Under the pieces are notes generated by a model that had not been told where the DNA came from, searched no databases, and saw nothing but the letters and a program-made list of their open reading frames with translations. A DNA stretch of 64,000 nucleotides. Source: Eutypella sp. D-1 (taxonomy: Eukaryota > Ascomycota > Sordariomycetes > Xylariales > Diatrypaceae). Position numbers and translations under genes: made by a program. Where the stretch lies: assembly GCA_023313575.1 (NCBI GenBank), contig JAJTTP010000002.1:2604001-2668000 (forward strand), in the 5' to 3' direction. The first letter of the stretch is position 1; each line of letters begins with the position of its first letter. Positions 11,182-21,945 of the stretch are shown here, in pieces.

Positions 11182-11602
11182 ATGACGTTGGAAAATAATT
11201 GAATAATGCTAGATACCTTGGGGGTAGAATAATGGGAGGGTCAAAGGAAGCTCATTGGGCCAACAATGAGTCGAATACCTTACATAGAATAAAGGTTCTC
11301 TTTTCCCCCCATGATCTCGTGAATGACAAAGCGGCAGGCGCAACGATTCCGGAAAGGTTGCCCGACTGCAACACAATTGTTAATGCACTTCCATGAACTG
11401 ACAACACCACAAAATTAAGAAATCTCACGATTAAAAGACAATTGCGACTCGAATTTTGGTTAGGAGCCCGTTCTTTTCCCCCTAAGTAGTGTTCGGCTGA
11501 GTACTTTCACACTTAATCGTCACAATCTAGGTGGACTTTCCTTGTTCTGCAAGATCAGGAACCGGGACCGATTACTTTTCTTTCTTCTCTCTTTGGCCCA
11601 GG
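11182..11602. other. Intergenic spacer
   Basis: 3' region of the SET/MYND gene and 5' region of the kinase-like gene. Nothing else recognised. Confidence 0.6.
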
Positions 11603-13282
11603 ATGCCCAGTCGAATAGCAGCGCTCCTTGGTGATGACCTGCAGCAAGTGTACCGACGCTGCGAGGAGGCAGCTGAAGCCATCATCGGCGAAAACTACAT
11701 CGTACATCCAATAAATGGACAGGGTCCGCAGAGTATCACGTTCGCGGGCACACCCCTGTCGCCTAGGCCCGTGGTATCGTTTCGAATCGAGTCGGGTCGG
11801 CTCGATCCCGCTATAATGAAGATGGCCCGGCAAGTCCACGGCCACCTCGTCCCCAAGGTCTCGGATATCGGCCAGGCGCCTCTCTGTGGCCCGGTACCCC
11901 TGTATATGTATAAAATGCACTACCAGCCTGGCACGGACTTCTGGGCCGCCGTCGGTAAGAAGGTCCGACTCAACGAGGACGCGGTGGCGAAACGTACTAC
12001 CCTCGTGAAGTCTCTAGCGAGGTAAGTTCGCAGACTCAACTATCCTTTCCTACCCACAGCCTATTGTAACCCTATCTTCCCGACCAAGAAAAGAACGAAA
12101 TATCAATGTCTAACACTCGGCTCCGCCACCTCGGCGTGGTGCAACGCGGATAGATACTTCGCAAGAGCGTATAATCACGGGCGCGAGCAGTCGGTGACGT
12201 CAGCCGAGCTAGAGGCGGAGCGGAGTGAGGCGGTGCGGCGTCTGGCGGCGATGCGAGAGTTCCTGCCGCAGATTAGCAACGTGCTAGACGAGATCCGGGA
12301 CGCGGTGCCACGACTCTTCGGTCCCTTCTACTCGCGCGCGCTGACCCACGCCGACCTCAGTGGCGGCAACGTGCTCCTCGACGAACGCACCTGGAACATC
12401 ACCGGCATCCTCGGCTGGTCCGGCGCCGCCGTCCGCCCCTTCGGCGTCAACCTCACGTCCATTTTCCTGTCCCCGCATACCGATCTTGAGAGTGATGCAG
12501 ATACTTCTGCCGATGCCGATGCTGATGCTGATGCTAATGCTAATGCTGATGATCATGTCGGACGCCGCAGTGACTCATTCAGGGTTAAAAATGTCTGGCA
12601 GCCGTACCCCCAGCACAAGCAGCTCGAGGACGCGTTCTGGGCTGAATTCTTCCATGCCATCGGCATCCGGGGCAAAAAGACTGTGGTCAAGGATATGCGT
12701 AAACGCATACGTAGTGACGCTGAGTTAATGGGGCGATATGAGGCGATCGTGCGGTTCGGCTTTGGGGAGAAGGAGAGTGGTGATGCCGAGGAGGGTGACG
12801 TTACGAAAGACAGTGGTGATGATGGTCAAAATGATAGTGGTGGTGCTAACCACATTGTTGAAGAAGAATATGATGACTTTGGCGGACATAGTCTTGAGGA
12901 CGACATTGATGAAGGCGAGACCAAGAGCGAGGCCCCGCAAGAGAGTCCACCGCCACAGCTGACCGAGGTCCCGATCGCGCGCAATAAGGCGCTCCTGAAG
13001 GCCTGGTTCGGTAACATCGGGTACGAAATCGCTGAGGAAGAGGTGAAAGCCGACGGCGATCTAGAGGACTGGGAGGACCTAGCAGAGACACCGCGGCTAG
13101 GGCCAAAACAACAGGCGGGGACAAAACCGGGTTCGTTCCTTAGCACGAGGGGCAGGTCGTCCTTCCGCTCGTCGAGACCGCCGCTCCGCAATGAGAGCTC
13201 GAGTAGACCCAGGCGCAGGGTGAAGCAGTGGAGGAAGAAAGATTCGACGGCGAAGAATACCGCTGATGCACCGAAGATGTAG
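11603..13282 (+). CDS. Aminoglycoside phosphotransferase (APH)-family kinase-like protein
   Basis: Protein-kinase-like fold enzyme of the APH/choline-kinase superfamily; the natural substrate in fungi is generally unknown. Exons 11603-12021 and 12154-13282, with a 132-nt intron (AG|GTAAGT ... GATAG), give 515 residues. The join yields KSLARYFARAYN, a usual family segment. The catalytic loop reads LTHADLSGGNVLLDE, with the metal-binding motif as GILGWSGA instead of the usual IDW/IDF, so the DFG-equivalent aspartate is Gly and activity is doubtful. After it come an Asp-Ala/Asn-Ala repeat encoded by a GATGCT microsatellite (about 12517-12552) and a long acidic, disordered tail. The GTG-initiated extension upstream of 11603 is not used in my model. 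Confidence 0.75.
12509..12552 (+). repeat. Coding hexanucleotide microsatellite
   Basis: Tandem GATGCC/GATGCT/AATGCT units encode an (Asp/Asn-Ala) run inside the kinase-like protein, just after its catalytic motifs. The 6-nt unit preserves frame, so length changes would alter the protein without disrupting it. Confidence 0.8.
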
Positions 13283-13801
13283 TCGTGGTACCTAATAGTT
13301 AAACCTTTATTCTCATGGAGTGTTCCTTAGGGCTTTATTTATTCATTACGCTGTAACTATATCAATTCATCGTTAGGTCGCTCGAGGCCCTCATCATCCT
13401 TACCCCACGCGTTATGCGAGTGTTTATTTAACTACTTAGCTCACGTGGCTCGTGCAGCATCATGAATAGCGAACGAGCTAGAGGTTTAGAGGCCATATGT
13501 CAGCTGATCTTACTTTACTCCCCCTGCTCACCTGGAATCATGATCTTCTGAGACTTTCGAATTATATTATTATGCTAGTCTATTGCCAGCGTCATTGAGG
13601 ACCATCCTTCCCTCGCATGCCTCTAACGTGTTGAAAATTGATGGGGTACGTAATCAAAGGGTATATAAGCATCAGAGGGCGGTTTCCCACTGTGTGCCGC
13701 CAATCAAGAATCTGAATATGATGTTAGTCGTAGAAAAACCAGTCTACCTGGTTGATTACTCACCATTCTACTATGCACCCATGGTCGTCACTGGTGTCCG
13801 T
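13283..13801. other. Spacer between convergent genes
   Basis: 3' ends of the kinase-like gene (+) and SFH5 (-) face each other here. A short open frame at 13583-13870 has no recognisable domain. Confidence 0.6.
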
Positions 13802-14876
13802 CTAGGCCAGGGCCGTTTCTTTGCCCTGGGTCTTCAAATCCGCACCCTTGCCACCATAGTCAGCAGGTAGCTGCTCGCCCAGGTTCTTGACCTTGCTGTC
13901 GGGGAACTCCTTCGCAAGGTTCGCGCCATTGGCCATGGGGTGGAATTTCTTGGCAGTCTTCGCGGCGACGAATAGCTTCATGAAGGCATACATGAAGCCC
14001 ATCAATGCCGGCACTAGTCAATGTCAGCAACGTGCGCAAGATTAAATCTCTCTCATCTACGTGTCACCCCTCCAGCGAATGGGGGGCCGGGGAGAGGGTA
14101 AGTAACACACTATGGCACAGTTAGCATATGCGGCACGTAAGTTTGATACCGGCCATACGAACCCATTGATGAAGAACTTCTCTTTGAGAAGCTCGGGATA
14201 GGCCATAGCGAAGACCTTGATGGTCTCGGTAGAAGCGGCCTTGACCTGCGGCGACTGTCGCAGGAAACTGATGTTCTTGTAGTCGTGGACCTGAAAGATC
14301 TTGTACGGATCATAGTCTACAGTGATGGGCTTGGTGGCTGTGGAGATGGACAGCTCCTGCAACGCTAGCTCCATGAGGGCAACTCTCCAGTTGAGAAACC
14401 TATTCTCGAGTTAACGACTGCGTGACAAATTCCCCACGTCCGAGATTGAATTAATGAACATACTCCTCAAGCTTGCCGAAGGTATCTTCGATGTTCTTCG
14501 CACTACCGTAGATGTTCCAAGTAAAGACCTCTTTGGTTTCAGGGTCTGCGTCCGAGGCCTCAGCAGAGACGTGCTTCGTGACGTAGCCTAGGTTTTCGAA
14601 CTTGGCCTTGGCGAAGCTCTCCTTGATGAGCTCCAGTGGCTTCGTCTTGGCGCGCCAGTCGAGAGTCTTGGTGAGCTGGTCTTTAGCCTTGACGACATCG
14701 CCATCATTGGCGTTGAGATACTTCTGGAAGACGATCTGGGAAGGGACGTGCGCGGCCGGGTCTTCAAGAGTCACGCCCCAGATCTCAGGGTGAGCATGGG
14801 CCTTAGCGGTTGTCCAGAGCTCCTGGATCGGAGTCGTCGGTTCATCTGGTTTAGGTGTTGGCTTATCCTCGGCCAT
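13802..14876 (-). CDS. SFH5: Phosphatidylinositol transfer protein SFH5 (Sec14 family)
   Basis: Non-classical Sec14-family protein that moves phosphatidylinositol between membranes and acts at ER and plasma-membrane sites. Exon 1 is 14876-14464 and exon 2 starts at 14399 (64-nt intron, GTATGT donor); this join gives the family segment LEEFLNWRVALMEL. Other landmarks are HPEIWGVTLEDP, QKYLNANDGDV, VFTWNIYG, KIFQVHDYKNISFLRQS and KEKFFIN. Exon 3, 14013-13802, gives PALMGFMYAFMKLFVA, HPMANGANLAKEF and LPADYGGKG. The second junction is abnormal: homology requires exon 2 to end at 14164, but the sequence there is GGTTCG, not GT. An in-frame canonical alternative (donor at 14136) would add nine residues. 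Predicted length is 286 or 295 residues. The coding identity is secure; the last splice is not. Confidence 0.85.
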
Positions 14877-15582
14877 CGTGTGGGATTTAAGATATATAGA
14901 TCTGTGATGATGGGGTTTATATATATGCTGGCTTTGATGGAAAACTTAAAAAGCCCTTGATCTTGATGATGAGTTGAAAAGGTTTGTTGATTAAAGCAAA
15001 GGAAATAAAAGAGCGTGACGAAAGTGAGACAGATCTGGATAAGTTGTGACAAATATCATCAACACAGCTTAGGCTAGATTGGTACTTGGAAACAAACTAG
15101 AGCTGCAGCTGAAGCTTAGGTATATACCGAAAGAGGAAGTCTAAATACTTCCTTAGGTAAACCGAGAGCTCGGATTTAGAGCGACGGTACCTTTGTGGCC
15201 TTATCAGATTAGATGTACCATACCTGGGCAGGTTCTCGATTACTGAACTAAGTACTGATTTGCACTAAGCATCTACTATGTATAGGATCGTATTCAAGTT
15301 TCGGTTTTAAGAATATCTACATATAGATATTTATGACTTATAAGAGCTCAACTCTTGAGCCTTCCATGCATGTATCCGTGTATATGTACATAGGATATTA
15401 GTCATGATTGATATATCAGCGAATGTTGCTCGTCAACATATCAGGCTTGGAGACAAATTATCAAACTTCATATTTACTTTCCACGATCACAACATCTTTA
15501 TTTTGGATGACTCGATCTCTGATCTTTCATTCTAATTTGAAAATGTAGCCTTGGAGTCTGATGTGTCTCGGTCTCAGCCAAC
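14877..15582. other. Divergent promoter region SFH5 / NPR2
   Basis: AT-rich, about 700 bp between two divergent starts. No further gene recognised. Confidence 0.6.
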
Positions 15583-17411
15583 ATGATCCAAGCCATATTC
15601 TATGCTCGGTTTTTGCCACAGGAGGGTAAGTCTGAACGCGGCGTGCAACGCGATGGTTGCTCATTTATCAGCCTTTTCAACGATACGTAGAACCTAGATT
15701 GTTAGACGATCGGGATAGCTAACGGGATCTCTAGGGACCAAGATCGTGGCACAATCGCCACCGGGATGCATTGTGGCGTCGCCCGATGCCCCGAATGGGA
15801 AGCCCCCATTGCTGGACTTTGACATCATCCAGGAGTACATCATACCGCGGAAGGCCTTCTTTAACCGCTTCAGCACGGTGAACTCCCCAGATGACAAGTA
15901 CAGCGTGTTGGGGTTCCCCGTGTCGATTCCCAACGAGCGTTACCACCGCAATGAGTTCCTCTTCAACTTCGGCGTCGTGATAGAGTCCGACGCGGACCAG
16001 ATCCCCTACGAGCGGCTGGTTCGTCGGCTCGCCGTCACCTTCGCCGAGATGGAGCGCCAAAACGGCTATCTGAGCACCGATGGCACCGCCAAGGCTGCCG
16101 AGGAAGGCCTTCTACCTATCGAACTCGGTGGCCGCCGCCCCATCGAGAGCCTGCTCGAGATTATCAAGGAGGATCTAAACAACTACGGAGAGTGCATGAT
16201 TCCCATCGGTAAGCCGCCGTCATTCCTTGCTTCTACTGAAATACCCATAAATTATTCCTCTCCCTCGTCCATCATGACGCTTACACTCACGTAAAGACGA
16301 GGCAAACACGCTCAATATGAAATTATTCCCCTACCAGCCCCCGCCCCCGGCGGTGCGGGGTTGGCACGTGCCGGTGCCCAAGGTGAAGCTGGCGGAGATC
16401 ATGGACCCGACGTGGGACCTGACGCTGCAGAAGATCATCCCGCACGTGGACGGGGTGAACGACGTGCGGCGGGTGGCCTGGCTGGCCGACGTCTCGCTGC
16501 CCCTCTGCCAGGTCGCCCTGCAGCACCTGCTGTACTACGACACCATCCTGCTGCTCGACATGTTCTTCTTCGGCAGCTGCTATGCGCCCCGGCCCGCCAT
16601 CCATGACTTCATCGCCAATCGCGATGGTCTCATCGACGAGTGCGCCGGCTACGTGTGTGTGCAGCCCCCGCCCGCCGCGACCGCAGATGCCGCTACCATG
16701 GCCGCTGCGGCGACTGCTGCCATGGAGGGATTAGATCTAAGCGCCGGCAAGACCCCAGAGGATAACCACAGTCACGACGACGGCGATCACTCGACGCCAA
16801 CATCTGCACCCGCAACCACCTCGTCAGTTCCCGCCTCCGGAGCAGCCAGGGTGGCGGTGTCGCACTACCAGCTCATCAGGCTCATGACCACGTTCTGCGT
16901 GGGTCGGAACATGATGGAATGGATCAAGCTCCACATGGACACGGGCTTCGACGTGCTGCAGCTCGTGGATGTGCGCCGGCTCGTCCAGTTCGGCGTGATC
17001 AAAGGCCTGCTATACCGGGTCCACAAGTACGTCGTCTCGAAGCGGTACCTGAGCCAGCTGGCCACGGGACAGGTGCCGGCCGCCATGGCAGGGCCCGCTG
17101 CTGCTATTGCTGCTTCTACGGGGTCCAGGAGGAGCAACGCCATCGCGGAGGCGAAGAAGGCTGGGCGCGGATCAGGAGGAGGCTTTGCCGGCAGGGCGAA
17201 GGGGAAGGGGAAGGGGGTCGCTACCCCCACCTCCGTCGCCGCGTCGGAATCCGAAGACGCTGACGCCGGGAACCCCCTGCGCAAGTACACCGACGGCACC
17301 CACTGCTTCGACCAGATCATCACTGAGCAGAACATGACGGACGCCCAGATCATGGATAATCTCAAGAGCTTCCAGGCGCCCGCCGGAGACCTCACTGTCT
17401 TCTATCGATGA
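15583..17411 (+). CDS. NPR2: Nitrogen permease regulator 2 (SEACIT/GATOR1 subunit)
   Basis: Subunit, with Npr3 and Iml1, of the complex that inhibits TORC1 at the vacuole when amino acids are short. Three exons: 15583-15625, 15735-16208 and 16297-17411 (introns 109 and 88 nt), 543 residues. The tiny first exon encodes MIQAIFYARFLPQEG, the expected Npr2 start, and joins to TKIVAQSPPGCIVAS. The longin-like half continues with DFDIIQEYIIPRKAFFNRF and FNFGVVIESD. The second half has the typical AWLADVSLPLCQVALQHLLYY. A low-complexity Ala/Thr/Ser insert at about residues 295-350 and a Gly/Lys/Arg-rich stretch before the C-terminus are likely disordered. It is convergent with the tyrosyl-tRNA synthetase gene. 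Confidence 0.92.
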
Positions 17412-17894
17412 TGATAATAAGTACTCAATGAGGGTTTTTTTTTTCTCCAAAAGGGGCAAAAACACCCTCCATGCCTATGTAGCTGATATGGGTAGTTATC
17501 TGTAGACTACTTGTGCACTCATATGCATTCCTCTCAATGTGGAAGGGAAAGTGAAGAGCAGGGAGTTGAACAGGACGAACAAACGCTCGTCAATGATCCC
17601 GATTCCTTTTATCTAATTTTTGTACACGTGATTCGGGATTTGGGATTCTTACCCCCTGGATATACTATAGTTACAAAGTGGCCTGTCTTGTCTGCGTGTC
17701 TATAGTTTAGCCAACAAATACAGTTTTTTAATGTACAACCCAAGTACGCATGCACGTGGACCGAACCGCCGCCAACCCTTTTCCCCGGCCAGCGCTTCAC
17801 CCGAGCCCGTCTTTGCCCAAGTTATCAATCCAGTAAATCAAGGCGAAACTACTGGTTCTCCTTTTGATATTCCTCCTCTTTTTCTCTTTCCCTT
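17412..17894. other. Spacer between convergent genes
   Basis: 3' regions of NPR2 and the tyrosyl-tRNA synthetase. Contains a T-tract near 17433. No gene seen. Confidence 0.6.
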
Positions 17895-20158
17895 TCACCA
17901 TCCATCTCTACGTTCTTCCTCATCATCTACGTCATCATCTTGTTCCAAATCGTCCGTGCGGGGTTTCTTTTCTCTCTTTTCCCAATTGATTTCCTTGCGG
18001 AACAATGGCCTCTCCACATCCTCGAATTCCACAACGTCCTCCTCAGCCGGCTCATATCTACCCGACGCGAAGTCATCGTTGAAAGCGATACCGGTCCTCC
18101 GCTTCTCCAGCAGCACCTCGGCGGCTTTGAGCTTGTTCTTCTTGCCCATCAGGGCCCGCTCGAGGGACGTCTTGTGGTCGCGGTTGATCTTGTCGCCGCG
18201 TGCGCGGCGCTCGGGGAAGGTGAGCTTGGGCATCTTGGTAGCGGCGTTGGCGTTGATCTTCCTGTCGAAGTCGACGTTGTCGACGGCCGCGAGGATGGCC
18301 TGCAGCTCGCTCGTCGAGAACTTGAGCTTCTCGTCGCCGCCCGCCTTCCGCAGCGCCGCCACCAACAACCGGAATGCACCCTTGTATGGTTCTCCGGGGT
18401 ACGACTTCCCACTCTTCTCCCACTCCTCGTCGCTGATGATCTCGATCACGCGGATGAAGTGCTTGCCCCGCCGCAGGATCAGCAGCTTGTTGTCGATGAT
18501 GAAGTTCCGCGTGTCCTCGGGGAACCACCCACGCACGGGCGTGTAGGTCAAGTCCCCATAGCTGATACCCTTGTTGATGGCGGCCTTCTGCCCAGGCGCC
18601 CCGGCGATGGAGGCGCCGTTCTGTTTCGTGAGCCGGTTCGCCTCGGTCGCGCTCGTGGCCAGCCCCGCGCCGTACAAAATGCGCTGGATGGACTTGCCGA
18701 AGATCAGGGACTCCGGAAGCTGAATATCGGCCCGGAACCGGGAGGCTGCATTGGCGGTCATCGGGGTGCGCGGTTCGGGGACGAATTTCAACTCGGCCTC
18801 GTCACTGTTGTCATGCCGGGCGTAGAGGGCGATGTGGCGGGCCTGGGCGTCGCGGGCATCGTCTATGCCGTGCACCAGGGTGACCACCTCGAAGGCCAGG
18901 AGGTGCTGGGCGACGCGCTTGGAAGGGTCCTTGTTCTGCTCCTCCATAACCTCGTTGATCTTGCTCATGGGCAGGAAGGTGAACAGTTTGAGGAGGTTCT
19001 CGACGTCATCGTCTGGGCGCCGCACGAAATAGCCGTAAAGGTCGTAGGTGGTCGTCATAAAACGGTCCAGCCAGACGGCGTTGCCGGCACTCTTACCGAA
19101 CTTCGCGCCCGAGGAGTCAGTCAAGAGCGGTGTGGTGAATCCCACAGGAGTATGATGGAGATCGTCGGGCATCTTCTGGGTAGGATCAGGCTCGTGATCC
19201 CGGATGTATTTAATAGCCTCGATGCCGGAGATGATGTTTCCGTACTGGTCAGAGCCACCGATCTGCATCTGTACGGGTCGCGGGCTCTTAAACATATGCC
19301 ACCAGTCCCAGGCCTGCATGAGAGGATAGACGAATTCGGCGAGAGACATGCCCTCGCCGGAGACCAGCCTGCGCTTGACAGTGTCGCGGGAGAGCATGGG
19401 ACCCATGCGCATTCCCGCGAACAAACGCTGGACGACCTCCACGAAGGGCAGGTTGTTGTACCACATGCTGTTGTTGAACAATCCCCTCTGCCAAGCCCAG
19501 TCCTTCTCGTAGTCGTAGCGCTGCGCCTGGGCCTCAACGTTGAGCCACAGGCGCTTCAGTTGGAAATGCATTTTGGCGATGTTGGTGGTGAGGGTGACCT
19601 TGGGTAGGAGATCTCGGCCTTTTAGGCGATCAGTAGGATCACCAATCTTGACGGTGGCGCCTCCTATGACGGAGAACGCGCGGAAACCGTGAATGTACAT
19701 CCAAAACAAGGCCATTAGGGGCAGGAGATGGCCGACATGAAGCGATGCAGCAGTGGGATCTATTCCCACGTATGCGCCGATTCGTAGTTCTTTCATAAGC
19801 TGTTTGATCTGCTCTTCGTTTCTATTTGGTGGTATCGGTTTGAGTATGAGTTTGAGTATAGGAGAAGGGGGGGGGACGGTGGTGGGACAAAATTGACTTA
19901 CCCAGCTACATCCTTTATATAGCCGCGCTCCCTGAATAGATCCCATAGGTGCTGCGCTTCACCCGAGTCTATTTTTTTGGCCTTCTCCGCCCATTGTTGC
20001 CTTGCTAATTTGCGTTTCTCCAGTACCGCCTGGGAGATAGATCGGCTCTGGAGCCGTAGGTACCTCGGGGCGGCATATCGAAGAGAAAGGCATTGCCGGC
20101 ATGTGGAATTTAACGGCGCATTATTGGAAGCGCGCATCAATATATGGCGCGATGCCAT
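17895..20158 (-). CDS. cyt-18: Mitochondrial tyrosyl-tRNA synthetase (CYT-18 type)
   Basis: Charges mitochondrial tRNA-Tyr; in filamentous ascomycetes the orthologue (CYT-18) also helps group I introns fold. Exons 20158-19902 and 19821-17895, with an 80-nt intron (GG|GTAAGT ... AATAG), give 727 residues. The N-terminus is basic, hydroxylated and lacks acids (MASRHILMRAS...), typical of a mitochondrial presequence. Class I signatures are LHVGH (HIGH) at about 113-117 and KFGKS (KMSKS) near 325, with MQIGGSDQYGNI between. The C-terminal S4-like part contains GISYGDLTYTP. The tail is acidic (DDLEQDDDVDDEEE). The exon 2 frame upstream of 19821 is intronic. It is divergent from SDH4, another mitochondrial protein gene. 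Confidence 0.93.
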
Positions 20159-21079
20159 TGTGTTTTTGTAGGATACTTGTCTTATGTATGTATACCTATA
20201 TACCTAGGTATGATATGTTGCGGAAGCAGACCTCTTGGTGGCCGTTGTAGTTGATGGTGGGGGTTATAGAAGAGAAGAGCGCGACGGCTCCTTCGAAGGA
20301 GATTACCGAAACATACGGACGTATACAGGCAATTCTAGGTTTTATGTAATTAAGTCCAGAAGGTGCTGCAAATACCACCGAGGGGGGAAAATAAAGGAAG
20401 GAAGCCCTGTATACCACCTAGGAAGCATATAACGATTGATTGATTGTCTCTGTAAGCCCAAGGACGCTCCCATTGCTTGCTGCTATCCACTAGAAATTTA
20501 AACTACTAAGTAACTTTCTTCAAATAAAGTCAGAAATTCTTGACGATAAGATAAGATAAGATGGGAGATGGGATCGTCGTCATATCTTATCTTGCATCCT
20601 CCATTCCCCCCTCCTACAATGCTTAATTGACTAACGGATCTCTAGGGCTGCATATCATCTTAAGCAGGTTATACTTGCATTATCATTATAACCGTCCGTA
20701 CGCCCAGACGTCCGGGAAGAATCGGCCAATCATAAAGCTTTCATTGTTGATCCTCGGCAATTACTGGATCACTCACTGTACCTAAGTAGGATACATGGAT
20801 GATACATCATTCATTGTCTTTACATCCTTTACATCCTTTACATATTCCATACCCGCATAATATTACATCTTTTTATTTTATTTTATTCATTCCTTCCTCC
20901 AACAACAGCAATTGACATCAACGATAACGACGACGGCAGCGACAACGAGAGCGACGACGACAACGACGATAGTATCGACAGGCATAATTAACGATAAAAT
21001 CCCCCGCACCAGGGCCATTTCGTGGCCCTCATACACCAACACCAACTTAATCCAGCCTCACTCAATTCAATAAGTCTAG
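20159..21079. other. Bidirectional promoter region, tyrosyl-tRNA synthetase / SDH4
   Basis: About 920 bp. Holds a palindromic TACCTAGGTA (20201-20210), a GATA cluster (20545-20591), tandem TTTACATCC repeats near 20820-20840 and a purine/ACGACG-rich leader before SDH4. Confidence 0.65.
20545..20591. promoter_or_regulatory. GATA-factor site cluster
   Basis: Three overlapping GATAAG units on the plus strand (20545-20560) and an inverted CTTATC at 20586-20591, all matching the HGATAR core of fungal GATA factors such as AreA. The head-to-head arrangement lies between two divergent mitochondrial-protein genes. Which factor binds is unknown. Confidence 0.5.
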
Positions 21080-21945
21080 ATGGCTTCAATTATGCGCCCA
21101 ACTCTGCTGCGGCAGACCAGACAAGCCGCCGGTGGTCTCACTGCCGCCCTTTCAAGGCAGCCGATCCGTAGCTCCGTTACCAAGGAATCAGTCCGCGTCG
21201 CCGCTTTCCATGCTTCTAGCCGGAGGAGCCTACTGCCTGCCGGTCAACGTACGTTTCTACTTTAGATGATATCCCATGAAAAGCGGCATATTATTATGAG
21301 CGCATCGCGCATCGCGCATCTCGCATCGCTCAATACGTGATAGGTAAATGGGCAAATGAGAAAATGTGGCTGACAAGTATACAGAGATTATCAAGGGTTC
21401 TGGTATGTGCCATTTTTCGATTTTCGATTTTCCGTCTCGGTTTTTGTCTCGATTCCTCCGCGATTGAAGGCTTGGGCGATTTCCGACTACGATGCGTTAC
21501 CAGCCTAGATGCTGTCGAGACCATCTAAAGAAAATAATGGAATAACTTGTTCCTCGTGACTCGTGCCTCGCGACTGACTGACATGCGCCCAGTGAACGAC
21601 CCGGTCCCCGTACCCAATCCCTCCCCTATCCATGGCTCATATCACTGGACTTTCGAGAGGGCCGTTGCCGCCGGTCTGATCCCCCTGACCCTCGCCCCCT
21701 TCGCCGGCGCTTCCCTGAATCCCGGCATGGACGCCGTTCTCTGCTCTCTCCTGCTTCTCCACTGCCACGGCGGTTTCAAGCAGGTCATCACCGATTACAT
21801 CCCCACCAAGGGCTATCCCAAGAGTCGCAAAATCGCCACATGGACCCTCAACGCCGCCACCGTCCTCGTCGGTATAGGTCTGTACGAGTTCGAGACCAAC
21901 GATGTTGGTCTCACTGAGACTGTCAAGAGGGTATGGAAGGCTTAA
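21080..21945 (+). CDS. SDH4: Succinate dehydrogenase membrane anchor subunit (CybS)
   Basis: Anchor subunit of complex II in the inner mitochondrial membrane, binding ubiquinone and heme with SDH3. Three exons, 21080-21248, an 18-nt microexon 21385-21402 and 21593-21945, give 179 residues. The joins produce AGQQIIKGSVNDPVPVPNPS, which matches the family just before GSYHWTFERA. The N-terminus is an Arg/Ser-rich presequence. The mature part has three hydrophobic segments and the quinone/heme region LLLLHCHGGFKQVITDYIP. Introns are 136 and 190 nt; the first carries a short CGCATCG repeat. Without the microexon the reading frame holds but six residues are lost. Confidence 0.92.

Noticed and set aside
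11531..11602. N-terminal extension of the APH-like protein
   Set aside because: It would begin at GTG; the in-frame ATG at 11603 is the better start.
17940..19607. 555-codon plus-strand frame
   Set aside because: Exactly antisense to the tyrosyl-tRNA synthetase; GC-rich codons of that gene leave the opposite frame open, and no domain is visible.
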